Of a stretch of 64,000 nt of DNA, positions 22,399 through 34,300 are shown piece after piece. Source of the DNA: Gordius sp. MW1. Lineage: Eukaryota > Nematomorpha > Gordioida > Gordea > Gordiidae. The stretch's first letter is position 1. Each line of letters starts with the position of its first letter. A program made the position numbers and the translations under genes. The notes beneath the pieces are model-generated. The model was not told where the DNA came from. It worked only from the letters and a program-made list of their open reading frames with translations, and made no database searches. The stretch spans positions 1,116,001 to 1,180,000 of the forward strand of contig OZ038530.1 in NCBI GenBank assembly GCA_964036665.1, in the 5' to 3' direction.

Positions 22399-25300
22399 TT
22401 GTCCGCCCGTTGTCCTTCCGTTGTCCTTCCGTTGTCCTTCCGTTGTCCTTCCGTTGTCCTTCCGTTGTACGTCCGTTGTCCGTCTGATGTCATTTTGTTG
22501 TCCGTCCGTTGTCCGCCCGTTGTCCATCCGTTGTCCTTCCGTTGTCCTTCCGTTGTCCTTCCGTTGTCCGTCCGTTGTCCGTCCGTTGTCCTTCCGTTGT
22601 CCGTCCGTTGTCCGTCCGTTTTCCTTCCGTTGTCCGTCAGATGTCCTTTTGTTGTCTGTCCGTTGTCCGTTCGTTGTCCGTTCGTTGTCCGCCCGTTGTC
22701 CTTCCGTTGTCCTTCCGTTGTCCGTCCGTTGTCCGTCCGTTGTCCTTCCGTTGTCCGTCTGATGTCCTTTTGTTGTCTGTCCGTTGTCCGTTCGTTGTCC
22801 GTTCGTTGTCCGTCCGTTGTCCGTCCGTTGTCCTTCCGTTGTCCTTCCGTTGTCCTTCCGTTGTCCGTTAGTTGTGCGTCTGATGTCATTTTGTTGTCCG
22901 TCCGTTGTCCGTCCGTTGTCCGTTTGTTGTCCGTCCGTTGTCCGTCTGATGTCCTTTTGTTGTCTATCCGTTGTCCGTTCGTTGTCCGTTCGTTGTCCGT
23001 TCGTTGTCCGTTCGTTGTCCGTCTGATGTCCTTTTGTTGTCCTTCCGTTGTCCGTCCGTTGTCCGTTTGATGTCCTTTTGTTGTCCGTCCGTTGTCCGTC
23101 CGTTGTCCTTGCGTTGTCCTTCCGTTGTCCGCCCGTTGTCCGTTCGTTGTCCGTCCGTTGTCCTTTCGTTGTCCGCCCGTTGTCCGTCCGTTGTCCGTCC
23201 GTTGTCCGTCCGTTGTCCGCCCGTTGTCCTTCCGTTGTCCTTCCGTTGTCCGTCTGTTGTCCTTTCGTTGTCCGCCCGTTGTCCGCCCGTTGTCCGTCCG
23301 TTGTCCGTCCGTTGTCCGCCCGTTGTCCTTCCGTTGTCCTTCCGTTGTCCTTCCGTTGTCCGTCCGTTGTCCGTCTGATGTCCTTTTGTTGTCCGTCCGT
23401 TGTCCGTCCGTTGTCCTTCCGTTGTCACTCCGTTGTCCGCCCGTTGTCCGCCCGTTGTCCGTCCGTTGTCCGCCCGTTGTCCTTCCGTTGTCCGCCCATT
23501 GTCCGTCCGTTGTCCGTCCGTTGTCCGTCCGTTGTCCGCCCGTTGTCCTTCCGTTGTCCGCCCATTGTCCGTCCGTTGTCCGTTCGTTGTCCGTCGGTTG
23601 TCCGTCTGATGTCCTTCCGTTGTCCGTGCGTTGTCCGTCCCTTGTCCGTCTGATGTCCTTCCGTTGTCCGTCCGTTGTCCGTCCGTTGTCCGCCCGTTGT
23701 CCTTCCGTTGTCCGTTCGTTTTCCGTTCGTTGTCCGTCTGATGTCATTTTGTTGTCCGTCCGTTGTCCGCCCGTTGTCCGTCCGTTGTCCGTTCGTTGTC
23801 CGTTCGTTGTCCGCCCGTTGTCCGTCTGATGTCCTTCCGTTATCCGTCCGTTGTCCGTCCGTTGTCCGTCTGATGTCCTTCCGTTGTCCGTCCGTTGTCC
23901 GCCCGTTGTCCTTTCGTTGTCCGTCCGTTGTCCGCCCGTTGTCCTTCCGTTGTCCGCCCGTTGTCCGTCCGTTGTCCGTCCGTTGTCCGCCCGTTGTCCT
24001 TCCGTTGTCCTTCCGTTGTCCTTCCGTTGTCCGTCCGTTGTCCGTCTGATGTCCTTTTGTTGTCCGTCCGTTGTCCGTCCGTTGTCCTTCCGTTGTCACT
24101 CCGTTGTCCGCCCGTTGTCCGCCCGTTGTCCGTCCGTTGTCCGCCCGTTGTCCTTCCGTTGTCCGCCCATTGTCCGTCCGTTGTCCGTCCGTTGTCCGTC
24201 CGTTGTCCGTCTGTTGTCCTTTCGTTGTCCGTCTGATGTCCTTCCGTTGTCCGTCCGTTGTCCGCCCGTTGTCCTTCCGTTGTCCTTCCGTTGTCCTTCC
24301 GTTGTCCTTCCGTTGTCCGTCCGTTGTCCGTCTGATGTCATTTTGTTGTCCGTCCGTTGTCCGCCCGTTGTCCGTCCGTTGTCCGTTCGTTGTCCGTTCG
24401 TTGTCCGCCCGTTGTCCGTCTGATGTCCTTCCGTTATCCGTCCGTTGTCCGTCCGTTGTCCGTCTGATGTCCTTCCGTTGTCCGTCCGTTGTCCGCCCGT
24501 TGTCCTTCCGTTGTCCGTCCGTTGTCCGTCCGTTGTCCGTCTGATGTCCTTTTGTTGTCCGTCCGTTGTCCGCCCGTTGTCCATCCGTTGTCCGCCTGTT
24601 GTCCGTCCGTTGTCCGTCCGTTGTCCGCCCGTTGTCCTTCCGTTGTCCTTCCGTTGTCCTTCCGTTGTCCGCCCGTTGTCCGCCCGTTGTCCGTCCGTTG
24701 TCCTTCCGTTGTCCTTCCGTTGTCCTTCCGTTGTCCTTCCGTTGTCCTTCCGTTGTACGTCCGTTGTCCGTCTGATGTCATTTTGTTGTCCGTCCGTTGT
24801 CCGCCCGTTGTCCATCCGTTGTCCTTCCGTTGTCCTTCCGTTGTCCTTCCGTTGTCCGTCCGTTGTCCGTCCGTTGTCCTTCCGTTGTCCGTCCGTTGTC
24901 CGTCCGTTTTCCTTCCGTTGTCCGTCAGATGTCCTTTTGTTGTCTGTCCGTTGTCCGTTCGTTGTCCGTTCGTTGTCCGCCCGTTGTCCTTCCGTTGTCC
25001 TTCCGTTGTCCGTCCGTTGTCCGTCCGTTGTCCTTCCGTTGTCCGTCTGATGTCCTTTTGTTGTCTGTCCGTTGTCCGTTCGTTGTCCGTTCGTTGTCCG
25101 TCCGTTGTCCGTCCGTTGTCCTTCCGTTGTCCTTCCGTTGTCCTTCCGTTGTCCGTTAGTTGTGCGTCTGATGTCATTTTGTTGTCCGTCCGTTGTCCGT
25201 CCGTTGTCCGTTTGTTGTCCGTCCGTTGTCCGTCTGATGTCCTTTTGTTGTCTATCCGTTGTCCGTTCGTTGTCCGTTCGTTGTCCGTTCGTTGTCCGTT

Positions 25301-25540
25301 CGTTGTCCGTCTGATGTCCTTTTGTTGTCCTTCCGTTGTCCGTCCGTTGTCCGCTTGATGTCCTTTTGTTGTCCGTCCGTTGTCCGTCCGTTGTCCTTGC
25401 GTTGTCCTTCCGTTGTCCGCCCGTTGTCCGTTCGTTGTCCGTCCGTTGTCCTTTCGTTGTCCGCCCGTTGTCCGTCCGTTGTCCGTCCGTTGTCCGTCCG
25501 TTGTCCGCCCGTTGTCCTTCCGTTGTCCTTCCGTTGTCCG
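22399..25540 (+). repeat. Tandem duplication offset 2,288 bp in array B
   Basis: The unit order at about 22420-23250 is repeated at about 24710-25540, offset 2,288 bp (208 units). Both copies carry the rare sequences CGTCCGTTTTCCTTCC, GTTAGTTGTGCGTC and CCTTGCGTTGTCC. Extents are approximate. Confidence 0.75.
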
Positions 25541-27049
25541 TCTGTTGTCCTTTCGTTGTCCGCCCGTTGTCCGTCCGTTGTCCGTCCGTTGTCCGTCCGT
25601 TGTCCTTCCGTTGTCCTTCCGTTGTCCGTCCGTTGTCCTTCCGTTGTCCGTCCGTTGTCCGTCCGTTGTCCGTCCGTTGTCCTTCCGTTGTCCGCCCGTT
25701 GTCCGTTCGTTGTCCGTTCGTTGTCCGTTCGTTGTCCGTCTGATGTCCTTTTGTTGTCCTTCCGTTGTCCGTCCGTTGTCCGTCTGATGTCCTTCCGTTG
25801 TCCGTCCGTTGTCCGCCCGTTGTCATTCCGTTGTCCTTCCGTTGTCCGTCCGTTGTCCGCCCGTTGTCCTTCCGTTGTCCTTCCGTTGTCCGTCCGTTGT
25901 CCTTCCGTTGTCCGTCCGTTGTCCGTCTGATGTCCTTCCGTTGTCCGTCCGTTGTCCGCCCGTTGTCCTTCCGTTGTCCTTCCGTTGTCCTTCCGTTGTC
26001 CTTCCGTTGTCCTTCCGTTGTCCGTCCGTTGTCCGCCCGTTGTCCTTCCGTTGTCCTTCCGTTGTCCGTCAGATGTCCTTTTGTTGTCTGTCCGTTGTCC
26101 GTTCGTTGTCCGTTCGTTGTCCGTCCGTTGTCCGCCCTTTGTCCTTCCGTTGTCCTTCCGTTGTCCGTCAGATGTCCTTTTGTTGTCTGTCCGTTGTCCG
26201 TTTGTTGTCCGTTCGTTGTCCGTCCGTTGTCCTTCCGTTGTCCTTCCGTTGTCCGTTCGTTGTCCGTCCGTTGTCCGTCCGTTGTCCTTCCGTTGTCCGT
26301 CCGTTGTCCGTCCGTTGTCCGTCCGTTGTCCGTCCGTTGTCCGTCCGTTGTCCGTCTGATGTCCTTCCGTTGTCCGTCCGTTGTCCGCCCGTTGTCCTTC
26401 CGTTGTCCGTCCGTTGTCCGTCTGATGTCCTTCCGTTGTCCATCCGTTGTCCGTCCCTTGTCCGTCTGATGTCCTTCCGTTGTCCGTCCGTTGTCCGTCC
26501 GTTGTCCGTCCGTTGTCCTTCCGTTGTCCGTCCGTTGTCCGTCTGATGTCCTTCCGTTGTCCGTCCGTTGTCCGTCCGTTGTCCGTCCGTTGTCCGTCCG
26601 TTGTCCGTCCGTTGTCCGTCCGTTGTCCGTCCGTTGTCCGTCCGTTGTCCGTCCGTTGTCCTTCCGTTGTCCGTCCGTTGTCCTTCCGTTGTCCGTCCGT
26701 TGTCCGTCTGATGTCCTTTTGTTGTCCGTCCGTTGTCCGTCCGTTGTCCGTTCGTTGTCCGTCCCTTGTCCGTCTGATGTCCTTTTGTTGTCCGTCCGTT
26801 GTCCGTCTGTTGTCCGTCCGTTGTCCTTCCGTTGTCCGTCCGTTGTCCGTCCGTTGTCCGCCCGTTGTCCTTCCGTTGTCCTTCCGTTGTCTTTCCGTTG
26901 TCCTTCCGTTGTCCGTCCGTTGTCCTTCCGTTGTCCGTCCGTTGTCCGTCCGTTGTCCGTCCGTTGTCCGTCTGATGTCCTTCCGTTGTCCGTCCGTTGT
27001 CCTTCCGTTGTCCGTCCGTTGTCCGTCCGTTGTCCGCCCGTTGTCCGTC

Positions 27050-30000
27050 CGTTGTCCGTCTGATGTCCTTTTGTTGTCCTTCCGTTGTCCGTCCGTTGTC
27101 CGTCTGATGTCCTTCCGTTGTCCATCCGTTGTCCGTCCCTTGTCCGTCTGATGTCCTTCCGTTGTCCGTCCGTTGTCCGTCCGTTGTCCGTCCGTTGTCC
27201 TTCCGTTGTCCGTCCGTTGTCCGTCTGATGTCCTTTTGTTGTCCGCCCGTTGTCCTTCCGTAGTCCGCCCGTTGTCCGTCCGTTGTCCTTCCGTTGTCCT
27301 TCCGTTGTCCGTTCGTTGTCCGTTCGTTGTCCGTCCGTTGTCCGTCTGATGTCCTTCCGTTGTCCGTCCGTTGTCCGTCCGTTGTCCGTCCGTTGTCCGT
27401 CTGATGTCCTTCCGTTGTCCGCCCGTTGTCCTTCCGTTGTCCGTCCGTTGTCCGTCCGTTGTCCGTCTGATGTCCTTCCGTTGTCCGTCCGTTGTCCTTC
27501 CGTTGTCCGTCCGTTGTCCGTCCGTTGTCCGCCCGTTGTCCTTCCGTTGTCCTTCCGTTGTCCTTCCGTTGTCCGTCCGTTGTCCTTCCGTTGTCCGTCC
27601 GTTGTCCGTCCGTTGTCCGTCTGATGTCCTTTTGTTGTCCTTCCGTTGTCCGTCCGTTGTCCGTCTGATGTCCTTCCGTTGTCCATCCGTTGTCCGTCCC
27701 TTGTCCGTCTGATGTCCTTCCGTTGTCCGTCTGATGTCCTTCCGTTGTCCGTCCGTTGTCCGTCCGTTGTCCGCCCGTTGTCTATCCGTTGTCCTTCCGT
27801 TGTCCGTCCGTTGTCCGTCCGTTGTCCGTCCGTTGTCCGTCCGTTGTCCTTCCGTTGTCCGTCCGTTGTCCGTCTGATGTCCTTTTGTTGTCCGTCCGTT
27901 GTCCGTCCGTTGTCCGTTCGTTGTCCGTCCCTTGTCCGTCTGATGTCCTTTTGTTGTCCGTCCGTTGTCCGTCTGTTGTCCGTCCGTTGTCCGTCCTTTG
28001 TCCGCCCGTTGTCCTTCCGTTGTCCTTCCGTTGTCCGTCCGTTGTCCTTCCGTTGTCCGTCAGATGTCCTTTTGTTGTCTGTCCGTTGTCCGTTCGTTGT
28101 CCGTTCGTTGTCCTTCCGTTGTCCTTCCGTTGTCCGTCCGTTGTCCGTCCGTTGTCCTTCCGTTGTCCGTCTGATGTCCGTCCGTTGTCCTTCCGTTGTC
28201 CGTCCGTTGTCCGTCCGTTGTCCTTCCGTTGTCCGTCAGATGTCCTTTTGTTGTCTGTCCGTTGTCCGTTTGTTGTCCGTTCGTTGTCCGCCCGTTGTCC
28301 TTCCGTTGTCCTTCCGTTGTCCGTCCGTTGTCCGTCCGTTGTCCGTCCGTTGTCCTTCCGTTGTCCTTCCGTTGTCCTTCCGTTGTCCTTCCGTTGTCCT
28401 TCCGTTGTCCGTCTGATGTCATTTTGTTGTCCGTCCGTTGTCCGTCCGTTGTCCGTCCGTTGTCCGTTCGTTGTCCGTCCGTTGTCCGTCTGATGTCCTT
28501 TTGTTGTCTGTCCGTTGTCCGTTCGTTGTCCGTTCGTTGTCCGTTCGTTGTCCGTTCGTTGTCCGTTCGTTGTCCGTCTGATGTCCTTTTGTTGTCCTTC
28601 CGTTGTCCGTCCGTTGTCCGTCTGATGTCCGCCCGTTGTCCTTCCGTCGTCCGTCCGTTGTCCGCCCGTTGTCCTTCCGTTGTCCTTCCGTTGTCCGTCC
28701 GTTGTCCTTCCGTTGTCCGTCCGTTGTCCGTTCGTTGTCCGTTCGTTGTCCGCCCGTTGTCCTTCCGTTGTCCTTCCGTTGTCCGTCCGTTGTCCTTCCG
28801 TTGTCCGTCCGTTGTCCGTCTGATGTCATTTTGTTGTCCGTCCGTTGTCCGTCCGTTGTCCGTCCGTTGTCCGTTCGTTGTCCGTCCGTTGTCCGTCCGT
28901 TGTCCGTTCGTTGTCCGTCCGTTGTCCGTCCGTTGTCCTTCCGTTGTCCGTCCGTTGTCCGTTCGTTGTCCGTTCGTTGTCCGCCCGTTGTCCTTCCGTT
29001 GTCCTTCCGTTGTCCGTCCGTTGTCCTTCCGTTGTCCGTCCGTTGTCCGTCTGATGTCATTTTGTTGTCCGTCCGTTGTCCGTCCGTTGTCCGTCCGTTG
29101 TCCGTTCGTTGTCCGTCCGTTGTCCGTCTGATGTCCTTTTGTTGTCTGTCCGTTGTCCGTTCGTTGTCCGTTCGTTGTCCGTTCGTTGTCCGTTCGTTGT
29201 CCGTTCGTTGTCCGTCTGATGTCCTTTTGTTGTCCTTCCGTTGTCCGTCCGTTGTCCGTCTGATGTCCGCCCGTTGTCCTTCCGTCGTCCGTCCGTTGTC
29301 CGCCCGTTGTCCTTCCGTTGTCCTTCCGTTGTCCTTCCGTTGTCCGTCCGTTGTCCGCCCGTTGTCCTTCCGTTGTCCGTCCGTTGTCCGTCCGTTGTCC
29401 TTCCGTTGTCCGTCCGTTGTCCGTTTGATGTCCTTTTGTTGTCCGTCCGTTGTCCGTCCGTTGTCCTTCCGTTGTCCTTCCGTTGTCCGCCCGTTGTCCG
29501 TTCGTTGTCCGTCCGTTGTCCGCCCGTTGTCCTTCCGTTGTCCTTCCGTTGTCCGTCCGTTGTCCTTTCGTTGTCCGTCCGTTGTCCGTCCGTTGTCCGT
29601 TCGTTGTCCGTTCGTTGTCCGCCCGTTGTCCGTCTGATGTCCTTCCGTTGTCCTTCCGTTGTCCTTCCGTTGTCCTTCCGTTGTCCGTCCGTTGTCCGTC
29701 CGTTGTCCTTCCGTTGTCCTTCCGTTGTCCGTTCGTTGTCCGTCTGTTGTCCTTTCGTTGTCCGTCTGATGTCCTTTTGTTGTCCTTCCGTTGTCCGTCC
29801 GTTGTCCGTCTGATGTCCTTCCGTTGTCCATCCGTTGTCCGTCCCTTGTCCGTCCGTTGTCCTTCCGTTGTCCGTCCGTTGTCCGTCCGTTGTCCGCCCG
29901 TTGTCCGTCCGTTGTCCGTCTGATGTCCTTTTGTTGTCCTTCCGTTGTCCGTCCGTTGTCCGTCTGATGTCCTTCCGTTGTCCATCCGTTGTCCGTCCCT

Positions 30001-30640
30001 TGTCCGTCTGATGTCCTTCCGTTGTCCGTCCGTTGTCCGTCCGTTGTCCGTCCGTTGTCCTTCCGTTGTCCGTCCGTTGTCCGTCTGATGTCCTTTTGTT
30101 GTCCGCCCGTTGTCCTTCCGTAGTCCGCCCGTTGTCCGTCCGTTGTCCTTCCGTTGTCCTTCCGTTGTCCGTTCGTTGTCCGTTCGTTGTCCGTCCGTTG
30201 TCCGTCTGATGTCCTTCCGTTGTCCGTCCGTTGTCCGTCCGTTGTCCGCCCGTTGTCCTTCCGTTGTCCGTCCGTTGTCCGTCCGTTGTCCGTCTGATGT
30301 CCTTCCGTTGTCCGTCCGTTGTCCTTCCGTTGTCCGTCCGTTGTCCGTCCGTTGTCCGCCCGTTGTCCTTCCGTTGTCCTTCCGTTGTCCTTCCGTTGTC
30401 CGTCCGTTGTCCTTCCGTTGTCCGTCCGTTGTCCGTCCGTTGTCCGTCTGATGTCCTTTTGTTGTCCTTCCGTTGTCCGTCCGTTGTCCGTCTGATGTCC
30501 TTCCGTTGTCCATCCGTTGTCCGTCCCTTGTCCGTCTGATGTCCTTCCGTTGTCCGTCTGATGTCCTTCCGTTGTCCGTCCGTTGTCCGTCCGTTGTCCG
30601 CCCGTTGTCTATCCGTTGTCCTTCCGTTGTCCGTCCGTTG
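27050..30640 (+). repeat. Duplication offset 2,860 bp at the end of array B
   Basis: About 27050-27780 matches about 29910-30640 with an offset of 2,860 bp (260 units). Both carry the rare unit CCTTCCGTAGTCC (27251-27271 and 30111-30131). A second, shorter-period duplication lies between them: 28603 onward matches 29241 onward, offset 638 bp (58 units), marked by CCTTCCGTCGTCC. Confidence 0.75.
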
Positions 30641-30973
30641 TCCGTCTGATGTCCTTCCGTTGTCCGTCCGTTGTCCGTCCGTTGTCCGTCCGTTGTCCTT
30701 CCGTTGTCCGTCCGTTGTCCGTTTGTTGTCCGTCCGTTGTCCGTCCGTTGTCCGTTCGTTGTCCGTCCCTTGTCCGTCCCTTGTCCTTTTGTTGTCCGTC
30801 CGTTGTCCGTCTGTTGTCCGTCCGTTGTCCGTCCTTTGTCCGCCCGTTGTCCTTCCGTTGTCCTTCCGTTGTCCGTCCGTTGTCCTTCCGTTGTCCGTCA
30901 GATGTCCTTTTGTTGTCCGTCCGTTGTCCGTCCGTTGTCCGTCTGATGTCCTTCCGTTGTCCGTCCGTTGTCC

Positions 30974-31363
30974 ATCAGGAGGCTACAAGTTTGAATCCCG
31001 GAGAGTATTCTGTTCTTGTTAATAACATTGATAATATGACTTTTTAGCCGTCCGCTGAAATTTTCACGAAGCCTATATGGTTGAACAAAAAAATTTAAAA
31101 AATTTTCAAGTCGAAAAATTTTTTTTTTTCGGAATTCACCTCTGATATCGAAAATTTTCATGAGGCCTATATGGTGTTACAAAAAAATTGAAAAAATTTT
31201 GAGGTCGAAAAAATATTTTCTGATCAAAAAAATTTTTTTTACGGAATTCACTTCTGATATCAAAAATTTTCATGAGGCCTATATGGTTGAACAAAAAAAT
31301 GGAAAAAAATTTGAGGTCGAAAAAAATATTTTTTGATAAAAAAAATTTAATAAATTGCATAGC
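30974..31363 (+). repeat. S2, truncated spacer at the array inversion point
   Basis: It matches S1 from its first base through the third AT-rich module (390 bp, exactly the length of 661-1050). R1 is 30974-31057 and the AT modules are 31058 to about 31360. Where S1 enters its reversed mini-array and switches back to R2, S2 continues straight into 5.6 kb of array in '-' orientation. Only CGGAGGGAC at the junction resembles the mini-array. S2 therefore marks the breakpoint between + and '-' arrays. Confidence 0.92.
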
Positions 31364-34300
31364 ACGGAGGGACAACGGACGGACAACGGACGGACAACGG
31401 AAGGACATCAGACGGACAACGGACGGACAACGGACGGACAACAGACGGACAACGGACGGACAACAAAAGGACATCAGACGGACAAGGGACGGACAACGAA
31501 CGGACAACGGACGGACAACGGACGGACAACAAAAGGACATCAGACGGACAACGGACGGACAACGGAAGGACAACGGACGGACAACGGAAGGACAACGGAC
31601 GGACAACGGACGGACAACGGACGGACAACGGACGGACAACGGACGGACAACGGACGGACAACGGACGGACAACGGACGGACAACGGAAGGACATCAGACG
31701 GACAACGGACGGACAACGGAAGGACAACGGATAGACAACGGGCGGACAACGGACGGACAACGGACGGACAACGGAAGGACATCAGACGGACAAGGGACGG
31801 ACAACGGACGGACAACGGAAGGACATCAGACGGACAAGGGACGGACAACGGATGGACAACGGAAGGACATCAGACGGACAACGGACGGACAACGGAAGGA
31901 CAACGAACGGACAACGAACGGACAACGGACAGACAACAAAAGGACATCTGACGGACAACGGAAGGACAACGGACGGACAACGGACGGACAACGGAAGGAC
32001 AACGGAAGGACAACGAACGGACAACGAACGGACAACGGACGGACAACAGACGGACAACGGACGGACAACAAAAGGACATCAGACGGACAAGGGACGGACA
32101 ACGAACGGACAACGGACGGACAACGGACGGACAACAAAAGGACATCAGACGGACAAGGGACGGACAACGGATGGACAACGGAAGGACATCAGACGGACAA
32201 CGGACGGACAACGGAAGGACAACGGGCGGACAACGGACGGACAACGGACGGACAACGGAAGGACATCAGACGGACAACGGACGGACAACGGACGGACAAC
32301 GGAAGGACAACGGACGGACAACGGAAGGACAACGGAAGGACAACGGAAGGACAACGGGCGGACAACGGACGGACAACGGACGGACAACGGACGGACAACG
32401 GAAGGACAACGGACGGACAACGGAAGGACATCAGACGGACAACGGACGGACAACGGACGGACAACGGAAGGACAACGGGCGGACAACGGACGGACAACGG
32501 ACGGACAACGGAAGGACATCAGACGGACAACGGACGGACAACGGAAGGACAACGGAAGGACAACGAACGGACAACGAACGGACAAAGGACGGACAACGGA
32601 CGGACAACAGACGGACAACGGACGGACAACAAAAGGACATCAGACGGACAAGGGACGGACAACGAACGGACAACGGACGGACAACGGACGGACAACAAAA
32701 GGACATCAGACGGACAACGGACGGACAACGGAAGGACAACGGACGGACAACGGACGGACAACGGACGGACAACGGACGGACAACGGAAGGACATCAGACG
32801 GACAACGGACGGACAACGGAAGGACAACGGATAGACAACGGGCGGACAACGGACGGACAACGGACGGACAACGGAAGGACATCAGACGGACAACGGAAGG
32901 ACATCAGACGGACAAGGGACGGACAACGGATGGACAACGGAAGGACATCAGACGGACAACGGACGGACAACGGAAGGACAACGAAAGGACATCAGACGGA
33001 CAACGGACGGACAACGGACGGACAACGGAAGGACAACGGACGGACAACGGAAGGACAACGGAAGGACAACGGAAGGACAACGGGCGGACAACGGACGGAC
33101 AACGGACGGACAACGGAAGGACAACGGACGGACAACGGAAGGACATCAGACGGACAACGGACGGACAACGGACGGACAACGGAAGGACAACGGGCGGACA
33201 ACGGACGGACAACGGACGGACAACGGAAGGACATCAGACGGACAACGGACGGACAACGGAAGGACAACAAAAGGACATCAGACGGACAACGGACGGACAA
33301 CGGGCGGACAACGGACGGACAACGGACGGACAACGGAAGGACAACAAAAGGACATCAGACGGACAACGGACGGACAACGGACGGACAACGGAAGGACAAC
33401 GGACGGACAACGGAAGGACAACGGAAGTACAACGGAAGGACAACGGGCGGACAACGGACGGACAACGGACGGACAACGGAAGGACAACGGACGGACAACG
33501 GAAGGACATCAGACGGACAACGGACGGACAACGGACGGACAACGGACGGACAACGGAAGGACAACGGACGGACAACGGAAGGACAACGGAAAGACAACGG
33601 AAGGACAACGGAAGGACAACGGAAGGACAACGGACGGACAACGGGCGGACTACGGAAGGACAACGGGCGGACAACAAAAGGACATCAGACGGACAACGGA
33701 CGGACAACGGAAGGACAACGGACGGACAACGGACGGACAACGGACGGACAACGGAAGGACATCAGACGGACAACGGACGGACAACGGAAGGACATCAGAC
33801 GGACAACGGAAGGACATCAGACGGACAAGGGACGGACAACGGACGGACAACGGAAGGACAACGGAAGGACAACGGGCGGACAACGAACGGACAACGAACG
33901 GACAACGGACAGACAACAAAAGGACATCTGACGGACAACGGAAGGACAACGGACGGACAACGGACGGACAACGGAAGGACAACGGAAGGACAACGGAAGG
34001 ACAACGGACGGACAACGGAAGGACATCAGACGGACAACGAACGGACAACGGAAGGACAACGAACGGACAACGGACGGACAACAAAAGGACATCAGACGGA
34101 CAAGGGACGGACAACAAAAGGACATCAGACGGACAACGGACGGACAACAAAATAACATCAGACGGACAACGGACGGACAACGGAAGGACAACGGAAGGAC
34201 AACGGAAGGACAACGGGCGGACAACGGACGGACAACGGACGGACACCGGGCGGACAACGAAAGGACAACGGACGGACAACGGACGGACAATGGGCGGACA

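Larger units (their letters stand above)
1231..30973 (+). repeat. Satellite array B, 29.7 kb of uninterrupted 11-bp units
   Basis: The span is 29,743 bp, or 2,704 units minus one base, and a single one-base deletion is visible near 6257. Variation is confined mostly to the first five bases of the phase NNNNNTTGTCC, while TTGTCC is nearly constant. Variants include GTCCG, TTCCG, GCCCG, GTTCG, ATCCG, TTTTG, GTCTG, GTCCC, GTCCT, TTTCG and the linked forms GTCTGATGTCC and GTCAGATGTCC. The canonical unit contains no A, so the + strand is extremely adenine-poor. Stop-free frames run up to about 1,600 codons (for example 5104-9987, minus strand). They encode only the 11-residue period DNGRTTDGQRK or SVVRPLSVRCP and are not called as genes. 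Confidence 0.97.

Noticed and set aside
1-30973. CRISPR array
   Set aside because: The repeats are contiguous 11-mers with no unique spacers, leader or cas genes, and the context is eukaryotic.
31000-31400. Replication origin inferred from the sharp skew reversal
   Set aside because: The skew change is fully explained by inversion of an asymmetric repeat and needs no replication-based cause.
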